Origin: Medicago truncatula
Lineage: Eukaryota; Streptophyta; Magnoliopsida; Fabales; Fabaceae
NCBI RefSeq assembly: GCF_003473485.1
Contig: NC_053046.1
Location: 816,001-880,000, forward strand
Direction: 5' to 3'
Length of the DNA stretch: 64,000 bases
The position numbers and the translations under genes are program-made. Under the pieces are notes generated by a model. That model did no database searches and was not told the DNA's origin. It saw only the letters and a list, made by a program, of their open reading frames with translations. Shown here in pieces: positions 34,762-47,047 of the stretch (positions are counted from its first letter, which is position 1; every line of letters starts with the position of its first letter).

Positions 34762-35303
34762 CTGCTATCATTTTTATAATGTGTAAATATTATAACAAAA
34801 AATAAAATAATTCTCTTTTCTAAAGCTTAAATCGGTAGAACAATATTATTTCTCAATAAATTTAATAATACAATCAATTTTCATTATTGTTTTTAATATG
34901 TTACCTTTATAGATATAATTATAACTATAAAATAATTTTTTCCTTCAAAAAATAATTATAAAATAAATTTAATATGTTGAACCCATGAGTCAGGGTTTGG
35001 CAACGTGGCTGCCTAATTTGAGAGATTCCTCTCAACAATTGCACGTAAAAGATATTCGATTCACACCAAAATAATATATCTTTGTGCTCTTAATAATCAA
35101 ATTTTTTTTTCAAATTTAAGTTTACACCATAACCTATGGAACTAAAAAGCTAATTTTCAAATTCTAGTCGATCATTTTCTAAATCATTTTATCCTGAGTA
35201 GTATAGATATTATAAAATTAAAATAAACAAATTAAATTGAAATTAATGCAGACAGACGAATGCATTGATGTCCATCTTTTTGCTTTAGTACACACAGAGA
35301 TTT
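34382..35303. other. Intergenic, TA microsatellite at 34716-34758
   Basis: No gene seen. A TA dinucleotide run of about 43 bp is the only clear structure. The rest is AT-rich single-copy-looking DNA. Confidence 0.5.
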
Positions 35304-35385
35304 TTTTTGTGGTGTCCAAAGTTTGAACTTTGTACCTTACATATATCATTATCCTTACCAACTGAACTAAGTTCACGGGGACAAT
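35304..35385 (-). mobile_element. Decayed tRNA-derived SINE
   Basis: Read on the minus strand it gives tccccgtgaacttagttcag, then a B-box-like gttcaaactttgg. It is the same family as 29488-29621 but heavily mutated, and the tail is reduced to a T-run at 35301-35308. Confidence 0.6.
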
Positions 35386-35564
35386 TTTACTATTAGCGAC
35401 TCTAAATATTTTTCTTCTAATTTTTGGCCCTTCAAATAGTTTTTGTCGTTACTTTGAGTCCTTGCTTTTAGGTCAACTCATTTGTATAATTCGAAATTTT
35501 GTTTTTTTTTTTTATAATCATGTTTAATACGTTATAAAAAAATTATTGCAAAAGTTTCTCTCGT

Positions 35565-35940
35565 TAGAGTATCCACAATTGAGAAGCTCATTTTTTGGTT
35601 CGTAAATGGGTTCAACGTGTATACATCACTCATTTATAAATTTTTAACAGCAATATCTAATAAGCACTCAATCTCTTCAACCCAGTATCTCACATAAATT
35701 TCTTAAATGAAACAAACTAAAACTATCTATAATTTTATATCATTACATTTCAATATTTTAATATTAAAAAGTGTGGGTCTCCGTTAAGATATTATAAAGT
35801 GTGGGTCCCAATTAAAATTGATGATCATAAGTGAGACTCCCAGCCTTATAAGACCCTGAAAAAATTTCTCCCAATGATAAGACCTAATAGGTATCGGGTC
35901 TTAAAAATTTAAGATTATTTTATCGGAGATGGTCTCGGTT
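35565..35940. mobile_element. Possible MITE (gag-atc-tccaa type ends)
   Basis: The left end gagtatccacaattgag faces ttatcggagatggtctc on the right, whose complement starts gagaccatctcc. The interior has no frame. The inverted match is imperfect and I could not fix a target duplication. Confidence 0.35.
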
Positions 35941-38134
35941 CCCTCTATCTCCTCTCTCTCGTCATCAATTTTTTAGTTTTTTTATTTTAATTTTTAAATT
36001 TTTCTCTCCTCAACCCTAACAAAACCACAAGGACACTCCCCATAACAAATGATCTAAATCCATATATTTCTCTCCCTTTGTCATTATAAAAACGAATGAG
36101 GAGTACCACTAGCTAGCAATGTTTCTTGTGCCTTCCTTTTCCAAATCAAAACTCCTCAAAATAAAACCTTACAAATAGAACTAAGCAATCAATTGACTTA
36201 CGTGACACTATTTTGCAGAGCTTATTGAAACAAACTTTTTTTTTTTAGGAAGACCCAAATTTTAAAATTACAAAAAATAATAAATGAACACTAAATCTGA
36301 TTCAATATAAAATCTACCAAAAATGGATGCAATTAATGGTAATGGTAATTAGCATAATGGTGTATTACAATCAATTTTCATACCTTTTTTCCTTTAGCTT
36401 CCATATATATATATATATATATATATGTATCTGCATCATGAAATTTATTTATTTATATATATGATGATACAACTAGACAGAAGTGTATACAATATTTCAG
36501 AGAATCAGTGATATATTATAGCTCAGTGCACACACTCCATATAGGTATTTTTCTCAACCTTTGTTTTTCACTCTAATAATTTCATATCTTGTTATTAATC
36601 TAAAATCTAATTATTGCTCGTTTGTTTGTTTTTTTGTTTGTTTGATAACATGCATGGCTGGACAGAGTAGAAGTTGGACTTGGTGCTGTCTCGTACGTAC
36701 TTATTATTACTCTATCACTCTCATTCTTCAATTAATATTCAATTATCACCATGTTTCTCTATATTAACAAATTGTTGTTTGTTTATTTATTCATAAAAAC
36801 TGATTCCTTCTTTTCAAATTGATTTTATTATTATAACCGTTTAGTAGTATACTCCGCACTGATCTCAAATATAAACATTGGTTAAAGAAATTTGATTCTA
36901 AACTAGTACATAATTTGAAAAATTCATTTTTGAATTGAAAGTATTGAAACTCATTAAGATTAACGATGATCAATAAAAATAGTTTTAAAATTTAAGAAAC
37001 TTTGTATACTGATATAAACTTTCTATCCGCAATGAATTTTGTAATATTTTTATTTGTTAAAACGTTATTGAGTAGTGTATCATTATTAAAATATTACACC
37101 GGTATTATTATTCCTAGCATAAGGTTGTCTTTTTTTAATAAATGTTTCTCATTTTTAAATGTTACACCGTCTGGTCACTATTCATTTAATAAATGATGTA
37201 TGTAGTTTATAATAAAGACTGGATACATCATTAATTGAATGAATCATAAATGTAATTTTTTGCTTATAATATTGATTGGAGAGTGTAGTTTAAAAAAAAC
37301 TTATCGATGGTCAGGTAATTTGATCTCTCCCAGTCCCATGTTAGTTTGAACCATATATCTCATTTTTTAACTCTTTCTGGTGCTGCAACCCAAATCACAT
37401 AAGCTAAACTTTGGAAATGACTTATCAATACTCAGATAATATTTACTAAGTATGTACATACACTTTAAGGAAATATAAATTAATTTAAAGTTAACACAAT
37501 AAATATATATTTATTATTTTTAATCAAGTGAGTAAATTGAATAATTAGATAGAAGAAAACACAATAGTTATAATTATGTTTAAATATATTACACTAAAAT
37601 TAAATTTAATAATAAGTTAAATACAATATAACGATAATCATTGTAACAAAACAAAAAGATAAAGTAACAAATAAAATACAATAGTCAACCTATTAATATT
37701 CAAAAAGTTAATAAAAACTTCAAAAATAATATTTATATATTAATGTTCAACTTAAGATACAAAGCATCATAAGTGTGTACAACGAATCCCAAAATTTAAT
37801 ACGTAGAAGTGATACATGTTACTACGAACCTAAATAAAAGTTTGTATATAAATATAGTAGTTATTATAATAATAATTATTATTATTATTCTCTATTTTTT
37901 TCTATTATTATGATTATTATTATTATTTAAAGTTGATGACTACACTAAATCGTTTTATTAAAAATATAAACCTTAAAAATCTTAGTAGTGGCTAGGCCAA
38001 ATTCTATTTTGCTTTTATCAGTTGAGAAACAATGTTAAAAGGTAGGTATGTTTAATACTTTTCTCAATATTTATTGTTTTTTCTCTATTTCTCTCTTACC
38101 CATTTCTTATTGTTTCCCTCCAGTGATTCATAAA

Positions 38135-39040
38135 ATGAAGTGGCTGCAAATGCTCTTTTCTCGATTGAAGAAGTTTTTGTCGAAGAAGCATTCAACTAAA
38201 AATAAGAGTATGTTCCATGATACTTTCTTTCCATAGACTGTATTGTCCATGTAGTTTTATTTTTCTTCTAATGCATGCCGGTTTTATTCTAATGTATAAA
38301 TTTCATTTTTGTGATGTTTCATAATAATATGTATTAGTATTTTATTTTGTTTTATTTGAAAATAATAAAAACTTGATCATTTATTTTATATAGATGGATC
38401 TAAGGGGACAGTGGAGATCATTGTGGATAACGACAGAGGAAAAAGTCTCATAGTTGAGGAACCAAAACAAGGTGAGAAGCATTTATATGTTGGGGATGGA
38501 GAGCATCAGAGTACTCCCACCTTACTATGTTGGAGTAATATTTTTTACAAAACATCTTAGCATTGAGTCAACCAAAATCACACACCATAAGATTCCCTCC
38601 TTAACATTTATTTCATATGTACAAAAAAATATATGTCTTTCACACAATCATTTACTCCCTCCATCCTTATCTATAAGACCCTTTACAAAAAAAAATAAAA
38701 AATTATCCCTACTACCAATTTGTTTTAAAATATAAAAATCTAACTTTGAAATTTCTTATTCATAAAAGGTAATTTGGTAAAAAAAAAAATTAAACACATT
38801 TCAAAGAAATTTATTTCTCTACCTTTTTTAACACCAATGATTTTTATTAAAGGTTCTTATAATAAAAGATATTGAGAGTATTTATTATCTTGTTACTCAC
38901 CCATTATCTTTTTCACAAAATATTTTTTTTTTTTTTCATAAACAGGGATACATGTTTTGTACGAAGATGTGAAAGCTTGTCAATATGAAGACGTGCAGAT
39001 CCTTTGGTCAATGGTGATGGAATCACATTCAACTTCATAG
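38135..39040 (+). CDS. Small YEDV-motif protein, copy 3 (81 aa, three exons)
   Basis: Exons 38135-38207, 38394-38471 and 38946-39040 give 246 nt in frame. Exon 1 encodes MKWLQMLFSRLKKFL and ends with the family's phase-1 donor (aaga, gtatgtt). Exon 3 encodes LYEDVKACQYEDVQILWSM, then VMESHSTS. Unlike copies 1 and 2 there is a middle exon of exactly 78 bp, phase 1 on both sides, with good signals (tatatag acceptor, caag/gtgag donor). It adds 26 residues including TVEIIVDNDRGKSLIVEE. Because it is symmetric it could be included or skipped without changing frame. A 5'-UTR intron from about 36693 to 38123 is suggested by signals matching copy 2. Function unknown. Confidence 0.78.
38655..38878. 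mobile_element. Stowaway-type MITE in the last intron of copy 3
   Basis: TA duplicates at 38653-38654 and 38879-38880 flank ends ctccctccatccttatctata and, inverted, ctctcaatatcttttattata. It has no frame and lies between the middle and last exons of the small-protein gene. Confidence 0.75.
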
Positions 39041-39316
39041 GAATTGAATAATTGAAAAGGGGCTCATAAATCATAATAATATTTAGAAATCACATATTAT
39101 CTCATTGTTTTGTTTTTCCCCACCCCTCATCTATCCTTTGTATCTTTCTTTTTCCGTTATATCATAATAATAATAAAGTTTATGTCTCATTTATCTTTCT
39201 TTCACCAGTTAATTATATATGTATATTTCTCTTAAGTGTAGAAGTTGACCGTAAGAAATGGATATATAGATTGGATATTAATGATCAACCGATGTATACG
39301 AAAGGTTTAATTTTAT

Positions 39317-40605
39317 TATGATATTTTTTTTAACAAGGCAAAATGTGATATATTAACATAAAGTTTTGATCCTTAGCACAAGGAGTGCTTAAGGAAATAA
39401 AACAAGGTTATAACAAAGTTCCGATCAAAATAACAAAAGATAACAAAGAAAACAATACATCAGTCAATCCCCAAACAAGCAAGGGGACGTTGCCACCACA
39501 TATGATACACAAATGGAAAGCACACATATTTTTTGCTTTCAACCATTTGAGAGATGTAATTTTAACCTTCTCAAGTAATTGCAATGTTGTTTTTGTTGTG
39601 TTGTAAACAGTCTTTGGTTTCTTTCATTCGAAAGAACCCAAATACCACAAAGCCAAATCAAATGTAGGAAAGACCTTATCGGATCATAACCACCTGAAGA
39701 GTAAACAAACCGATAATAATGATCCAAAACCTATTGAGAGTCCAAATAAAACACAACAATCCAAGTCTTAATTTGTCGCCAAAGGTCATAAAAAATACGA
39801 CAATGAATAATTAAGTGATCTATTGTTTCATTTTGGCCACATCCTGTAACACATAATTGAGAATCATTAGTAATAACACCTCGTCGCACCAAGTTATCCT
39901 TTGTTGGCCATCTATTGCGGAGAAGATGCCACGCACAAATAGAAACTTTCAAAGGAGCACTCTTATGCCAAGGAGCATCCGAAACGACGTCGTGGTTATG
40001 CATCTCCTGTCGCATGAGCATTTGATACACACAACGAACGGTGTAACCATCACCGATATTAGGCCACCAAAGCCGAGACATCTGATTCAGTATCCTGCAA
40101 TGTAACGTTAGTAAGCAAATTCCTAATCTCCACCACCAACTCCTCCTCCCAAGCTAACAAACGACGCCTCCACCTCCAAACCTCCCTATCTTCACCCCAC
40201 CCCAAAGCGTACATCTCTCCCACCGACAAGTTCTTATGATTCGATAAGTCATACAACCTCCTAAATCTCCATGAACGACACCGTCCCCACCTAGCAATTC
40301 GACCAAAAGAAAGTATTAAAACCATTACCTAAACATTTTGATATACTTTCTTCAAACCAACTATCACCCTCCACACCTATTCCATTTTGAATTTTAACTA
40401 TCTCCCTCCACTAAGCTGACCCCGTCACACCACCCTCCCTCAACCGACATCTCTGCTACTCATAACGAGAAGACAACACATTAAACCACAAACCCTCCTA
40501 TCCACTAAACACTTCCAACACCATTTACCAAGAAGAGCAATGTTAAACTCCCGTAATCTCCTTAACCCCAATCCACCAACCACCTTACCCATAATGTAAT
40601 TTGCA
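39317..40605 (-). mobile_element. 5'-truncated LINE, about 1.3 kb
   Basis: The minus strand encodes SRLWWPNIGDGYTVRCVYQML, KSAPLKVSICAWHLLRNRWPTKDN and CVTGCGQNETIDHLIIHC (40081-39731), the RT C-terminal and zinc-binding region. A shifted frame follows (ERNQRLFTTQQ, 39727-39539) and reaches the 3' tail near 39326 (T-run on plus). The possible target duplication tttaattttat lies at 39306-39316 and 40606-40616, with a few extra bases before the tail, so the exact boundary is uncertain. Frames are broken in at least two places. Confidence 0.8.
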
Positions 40606-40871
40606 TTTAATTTTATGAGAATAATAAAAAAAAAAATCTTGGAAAAGATAAAAGTTTATCTTTTTTGCTTATATTTTGGGACAAAGAAAATGTGTTTTTT
40701 TGCTTATAATCTAGGAAGGAGGGAGTATAACAAATAAATATTTGTGTATCCACATATACTCACCTTTTTCTATGACTTTTTTTACTCTTTCTGTCTCATA
40801 ATAATCGTCTTTTTACTATTTTTTCTCTTTCTTAAAATAATTGTCACTTTAAAAAATTAATGTAGCATTTA

Positions 40872-41151
40872 CTCCATCTGTTTTAAAATGAGTGTTGTTT
40901 TAGTAAAAAAAAATTGTTTCGAAATGAATGTCACTTTCAGTTTGCAATGCAATAACTTTTCCTTTTCAATTGTACCATTCAATTAATATTGTATACACTA
41001 CTTCAAAAGTGTTATTTTTTCTTTAATGAGAAACAAACCAATAGTTGATTAGGATAATTTGGTAAAATAACATATCTCCTTCTTTTAATTAATGCATTTC
41101 TTAATATTTGTGGAGAAATCTTAAACGTCATTCATTTTGAAACGGAGGGAG
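40872..41151. mobile_element. Inner Stowaway MITE
   Basis: The ends ctccatctgttttaaaatgag and, inverted, ctccctccgtttcaaaatgaa are flanked by TA at 40870-40871 and 41152-41153. It sits in the left part of the outer MITE. Confidence 0.82.
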
Positions 41152-41226
41152 TATTATTATTTTTCCACTATTATACTAGTATTATTCATTGAATTTCATT
41201 CAACTTAATTACTTTATTAACTACAA

Positions 41227-41363
41227 TTTTTTTTTTTTATGTCAGGTAGCCTAGTGGCTAGAATTCAATTTATAAGGTGAATAAGTGGGGTGTCCGGGGT
41301 TCGAACCCCGTCCCCTACATATAATAATGCATTGTCATACCAACTGAGATATGCTCACGGGAC
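41227..41363 (-). mobile_element. tRNA-derived SINE inside the outer MITE
   Basis: On the minus strand: gtcccgtgagcatatctcag (A-box side), a perfect-looking B box ggttcgaacccc, and the tail phrase ctagccactaggctacctgac followed by an A-run (T-run at 41227-41238 on plus). It is the same family as 29488. A near-match taactacaatt/taacacaatt at the two sides may be the decayed target duplication. Confidence 0.85.
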
Positions 41364-41494
41364 ACTTCACTAACACAATTAATAAGAGCATGTTAGTAAA
41401 TGATAATTTTATCATTGAAATCAACAAAATTAATCATTTTCTTAATAATCGTGCACAAACCTTAAACAATTATTATTGTGAGACGGAGGGAGTA

Positions 41495-42605
41495 TTTAAA
41501 TTTTTAAACTAAATAAATTTTTAAAAAATGCTCGTAGAAATTTAAAAAATTTACCAAACACATTCGTGAGAATTATATTCCTAAGGATAAGATTCTTAGA
41601 AAAGCTAATTCTAAGAATAAATTTTGGACCTCCAACTCTTATATCAAAGACCCGTTAACTGTTGTTAGGCAAGTATGTTAATTATTACGTTAGTTTTTTT
41701 TCTTTTCCAAAGACTTTAACTCTAGACTCCCAACTCTTTAACATTTAACTCAAACCAGTTGAGCTACTCGTTAATCTTACGTAATCCAATAAACTCCTAA
41801 GACAAATTGATATAATATGACACGAATTTCTGGCATTACTTAGGATAATGCTTGTTACCGCAAGAGGTTTTATCCCGAACCAATTACGAGAGTAATGTAC
41901 ACTCTTATAATAATTATTTTATTCAACATAGAGAAATGATATTTGCACAACCATTTTTTGACAACTTTTGAAACAATCTCTCTCATATTCACATGTGTAT
42001 TTATTCTCTCTCTTCTTCTTTCTCTCTCCATTGTTTTTGTCCAATCACAAAAGGAGAAAAGTGATTGTCACCAAAGTTGTCTAATATTAGTTGTACAAAT
42101 ATCACTCCTCTTCAACATAAATTGGCTATGCATGGTTAGTGGGGTTCTTTTAAAAGCTTCTCTTCTAGTGCATGATAATTTTGCTAGGGGTTTTTCGCTA
42201 TATTTAGCACTGCCCACTTACTTATTAGCTTCCAGGAAATAGGCTTTCTCATTTAATCATAACAAACTGTGTTGAAATGTCTTTATTGCCCCATGATAAT
42301 AATGGAGTAACAAATACCACACTGCTTAGGATCTGAAAGTATGGACCTTCCTATCTCGACAACATATCCTACTAAGCAAATGTTCTACTAACACATTGAT
42401 GACTGATAAATGTGGGGAAATGTTTCTTTCATTGATGATGCAAATTTATGGTCAGTACCCTGAAAAATGAGTGTGAAATGGAAAGTGCTCTACATTAAAA
42501 GTTGTATGATAAACCCAATCCCAAAAAAATTCCACTCCTGCTTTTCAGGGGATACATCAAACTGACTCTTTGCAGTAAATGTTTAGTATGGAATAACATA
42601 AGGAT
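41495..42605. other. Intergenic, no gene seen
   Basis: AT-rich. From about 42220 the sequence resembles 48875-49010, because both flank the 3' ends of the SurE copies and belong to their tandem duplication (tattgccccatgataataatggagt versus tgattgccccaagataataatggagt). Confidence 0.55.
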
Positions 42606-42790
42606 CTTGCTAACAAGTGCCTGTGCCCTAAGGGCACTTGTTAAGGATTTAAAAATGGAAACAATTGATGAATTTTATGATGAAAATGTTACTTTTTAAT
42701 GTTTCAATGTGTTGAATACACAACTTCCAAAATAGAATTACCACTTTAAACTTCTTATCAAGTGCCCTAAGGGTATTTGTCAGCATCTCC
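42606..42790. mobile_element. Small TIR element with a gccctaagggc palindrome
   Basis: Left ttgctaacaagtgcc...gccctaagggcacttgtt and right caagtgccctaagggtatttgtcagca are inverted relatives. About 185 bp, no frame. Target duplication unclear. Confidence 0.55.
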
Positions 42791-43125
42791 CATAACATAA
42801 AAACATATGGATCTGTGGGCTATGATTGACCTCGTGAACATAGACATTGTGAAGAATGAAGTATAAAGTCCACAATTCACCATTTATCAAGTAAATACTG
42901 ACTGAAAAAAATGTTATTATAGTAAAATGTTCGCAAAAGTCATTTGTGACGACATCACTTAAATACATTATATGAATACCTGCCAGAATTTTCTATTTAT
43001 CACAGAAGAATAACCTTTGATTCTTAACTAGCGTGATTGCTGAAATGCAAGTGCAATTATTGCCAGGAATACATAGCAACCAGAGCTAACAAATACACTG
43101 CAAACACATGATAGATCTTACAACG

Positions 43126-46100
43126 TTATAAAGCTGCTGACAAGAGGTGTTTAGGGATACTTTGTAGCCAATCCTCAAAATAGGTCTGACAATCTACATC
43201 CGCGTGAGAGAGACCAGCAAGAGATGTTACAGTAATCTGTAAAAAGATAATAAATAAACTGTTTAGCACGTCATTATTCATTTAATCTAAACGCACACTC
43301 ACACAGACACACTCACATAGCCCGCCTTCAAAGATTTGTGATCTGTATCATCATCATAATCAGGTAGGGCACCTCTTACCTACAAAAGTTTGAAGAAAAA
43401 AAAAACAACATTATTATTCAATGGGGAAAGAGGATGCGAGGAAGATTACAAAATGTCCATCCAAGTAAGTGTTTTAGTTCTTCCATATAACTTAGCATCT
43501 ATTTCAGAAGTTGATAAAATCAAATACTTACAATCTTCACTCTCCTCTGTTTATAATAAGTCCAATAACAGCACAGTCAAGCACAATATTAAGCTGTGTA
43601 GAACTTATAACAATCGAAGGAGTAAATCCGAAAGTATTAGACAATATGCTTCATACAAATGAAATATCGAGACTTTAAGTCAATTAGAAAGAAAGTAAAT
43701 GAGCCTACCTCTCTCGCAAATAAAAGATGTTCAGGTGATGCAGATGACGTGCCAATTTTTTTAGGCATATCTGTATTTGTGTTGGTCATATCAGACAACA
43801 TTCTTCGTCCTTCTGTCTCAGAGGTAACTTTCCTCCATCCCATCTTAAAGATACTTTTACCCTGCCTCGTTAGCTTGTAACCCTTTTTCAGATGCACAGA
43901 CGACAGCCAATAAATTAGTTACAGAAGATTGCATGACAAAGCAATATATTAATGCAGCAAAGTTAGCAATAGCAAGCCTTTCAATACAAATGTAAACTTC
44001 AATATGTGGGATATTAAATGAAAATACAGAAGGCAGATAATCAAACCAACATATCAACAGCTCAACACTTTAATGACAACAAAGCAAATGTTAAACATCA
44101 TCTTTTTGTAACAAGGGCCGCCCATTATGCAACATTTCAATGAAGGGGGAAAGGTCAGATATGCACACTCTACAAGCAGAGAGGCTGCATCCAGAAGTAG
44201 TCACCATTTCCACCAAAATTTACAATGCGGTAGTATATATTGTCATGATATCATGGAAGCATTTTTTGTTTTTGCACGCAGAGACAAATCATATTTATCC
44301 AAAACAATAAGTTCAACAAGATTTTTTTTTTGCTATTCGACTAGTGGCCAACACATACTCAAATAAACAAAGTCGAACACACGGGGGTGGGGAAATGTGG
44401 TGACCCTGGTTCGAACCCAGGATTCCACATCAAAGGTTTTCACCACCAAACCACTAGGTTGTAACAACGGGGACAAACAAATCACACAAATTATAATAAC
44501 ACACAAGACAACATTTTCTTAACCAGTGAACAAGGAGTCTTTCGTAATCACCAGATAAGTCTAGTTAACTCCTTATGAAAGGGGAATAATAGGTGTCATT
44601 CTCTGGATATAACTACCATGATTTCATGGAGGCGAGGCAACATTCTAGTAAACAAACAAGATTTATATGACAAATTCTGGAACTTAGGCACAATAAACTT
44701 GGCTAGAATGTAATCAATTTTCTTAGGCTTATCTAATACACGCTGTCAAATTACCTATAGTAACGATAAAAATTTTAAAAAATAATTCCTAAGAGAATCA
44801 TCTTAGAACCAACATATATTTTGAATAAATCTTCTTATCATGTATTATGTTCATTCCATCACAGCATGAATTTATGTTATGCTAAGCCATCAAAACATGG
44901 CTATCTGGCTTATGTATAATATAGAATCATAACAATAATTCATCACAAGCTAAACATATAAAAAAATATGAACAACCACCAATGTTTTTCTACTCGGTGA
45001 GGTTGACTAGTGACTACATGGATCATTCAACACGACAATTCCAAAACTTATTACAATATACCTTATGGTTAGCAACATTGGTTGGCACGTCTATATTCAA
45101 AAAACATCTTCCAGGGTAGCTTTGTTTCTTTATCGCAACCAGTACTGCGTTTATGATTGGAATGCAAACTTGTGCAGCAAGTGCAAAGTCCTGTGGATTA
45201 CTCTTTCCTTCAACCCTGGATACAGAATAACCTTCAAATGGTTAAACATGATAATGAAAAACTATTGCTATAGAAGGATATAGATGAAAGATTACTGACA
45301 TAACTTATAAAGCCAGTAAACCATAATACTCAAGACATTCATTAAGTTATCAGTTACAATTATAAGCTGATTAATTGGTTTAAAAAATTCAACTCAACAA
45401 ATATGGAAGACAGATCCAGCAATATTGCAACAGAAACATGTTGATAATGTACCAGTCATATGAAATGGAGATAGAAGGGATATTGTTGAAGAAGGCCTCT
45501 CGAGCTCCAGCTACAGTGCCTGAGTAAACACTGAAAGGGAATTACTAATTACACAAACAGCAACGGACAAAAATTTCTGTGGTAATGACTACTGAATAAA
45601 CCTTAGCAAAAAGAAAAATAGTATAAATCATAAGAGGGTCATTTCAAATTTCGAGGAAATGAAATCATCATCGTCTCTTCATTGCTTAGGATGATAATCC
45701 TTCGTCATTTGAAATAAATAGAACAATTTTTAACAGGTACGCTTACATCACTTGGTATGACATACAAAATAATTTATTGACTGTGAGAAAGATTGTAAGC
45801 AATGTAAATTATTTCTTTGGGCAAATAATTATTAAAAACTAATTTCTATAAAATGATTACCATATTTTTAATGGAAAAAAAATAGATTTAAGGTTAGATG
45901 ATAATAGAATTGAAAATCAAATTAATATAATCATATAAATCAAAGCTCCATACATAGAATTTTCAAATGATGAAGCCAACTTTGACATGATCATCAACAT
46001 TTTTACTCTGAGGGAAGGAGAGGGCTTCTGATCTTGGCTCCTCCTTCACTCTCTTTAGGGACATGCATTCATTAAGTGTTTGGAAATAATGTTGCAGTTA

Positions 46101-46573
46101 AGCGTTTGAGAATTTTTCAGGACGGCTAAAGGCTCATTTCGGCTAAATAGCTTAATTAAGTGTCTGTTCAATGAGCAACTCCGCAAAATATAAGTAAAGA
46201 ATTACATTCATTAGCTATACTTAAAGATATATTTATAGATATAAGTGAAAACAATGTACAGACATGTCATAAGTTAGTTTACAAAACTAACAAAAAATAT
46301 AAGTGCTTATACCATGAGATAAAAATTCAAAATAAGCTATTCTAAACACTCCCTAAAGTCTAAAGGTGATAAAATGGTGCTACATACATATGATAGCCGC
46401 AGTTGCTACCCCTATTTATGCCGCTCACTACCTGTTAAAATAAATAAAAGGCAGATCAAAGCTGAGCTGGTTTTATTAGTTGATAACAGGTACTTACAAG
46501 AAATATTTAAAGAATAATGTAATAACTTTGAACAACTATTTTATGTATAAGTTGAAATCAGGTTGTGCATATC

Positions 46574-46615
<42 letters not shown>

Positions 46616-46921
46616 AATTACAAGATGAGGGACGGAAGGAAAGAGTGATTTGGAAATTCCGAGAGAAGTACAATCAGCGGGAGTTCCAGAAACAGAGAAG
46701 GAAGCAATGGTTCCATGAATATGAACTTGTTTGGCAGATATAGGATGAAGCCATGTGATGCTGTGACTAACTGCTGATTTCTCACTATCAGGAGCACATA
46801 CAAATATATTGAAAAGATTCGTATTCACTAATGATGATACCAAACCTCTTAAGCCAGGAGCGTCGATTCCGTCGTCGTTTGTTATTAGAATTCTTCCTCT
46901 CTTATTATTACCCTCTTCCAT
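43126..46921 (-). CDS. SurE-type 5'/3'-nucleotidase (survival protein SurE-like), intact copy, 307 aa
   Basis: Exons in transcript order: 46921-46622, 46431-46388, 45530-45453, 45215-45062, 43882-43709, 43379-43317, 43236-43126. All are GT-AG and the frame closes to 308 codons. SurE hallmarks are present: [13 protein letters not shown] with the metal-binding D16 and D17, [13 protein letters not shown] with S49, [10 protein letters not shown] (78-87) and [12 protein letters not shown] with N106. The family removes phosphate from nucleoside monophosphates with a divalent metal; the plant substrate is not established here. No organelle signal is visible. The first exon is unbroken where the neighbouring copy has two introns, while intron 1 (after residue 100) is absent from that copy and opens with a T-run of nearly 40 bases. 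A SINE sits in intron 4. It resembles At4g14930. Confidence 0.9.
44322..44476 (-). mobile_element. SINE in intron 4 of the SurE gene
   Basis: Minus strand: gtccccgttgttacaacctag at the 5' side, B box ctgggttcgaaccaggg, and the tail ggccactagtcgaat with an A-run. The B box is a good tRNA-type internal promoter element but there is no cloverleaf. This looks like a different SINE family from 29488. Confidence 0.7.
46576..46613. repeat. A-run of nearly 40 bases in SurE intron 1
   Basis: A long homopolymer five to ten bases downstream of the intron 1 donor of the intact SurE gene (T-run in the sense of the gene). It may be the tail of a retro-insertion, but no element body is attached. Confidence 0.85.
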
Positions 46922-47047
46922 CGATAATCAATTTCTTTATTATGTTTTATGTTACTGCATCAACATTCTTCTCTTCTTCTATCTATAGTCATCATCTTCA
47001 CACTTAAGCAGTCAAAATTCACCCTGCCTACTTCTTTGTTATTTTCT

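Larger units (their letters stand above)
36095..39240 (+). repeat. Right copy of the segmental duplication (pairs with 15115-18660)
   Basis: It carries the third small YEDV gene with the same promoter-side blocks, leader and exon 1. It has about 1.2 kb of unshared AT-rich DNA between the leader and exon 1 (36800-37990), and a Stowaway element in its last intron. It lacks the 179-bp LINE tail seen at 17019. Confidence 0.8.
40785..41492. mobile_element. Outer Stowaway MITE, split by an inner MITE and a SINE
   Basis: The ends ctctttctgtctcataataat (left) and ctccctccgtctcacaataat (right, complement) are flanked by TA at 40783-40784 and 41493-41494. Removing the inner MITE (40872-41151) and the SINE (about 41227-41363) would leave a MITE of ordinary length. 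Confidence 0.8.

Noticed and set aside
46577..46621. Phe-run extension of SurE exon 1
   Set aside because: It arises from reading through the intron's T-run. A donor (gtaatt) at 46621 and paralogue comparison place the exon end at 46622.
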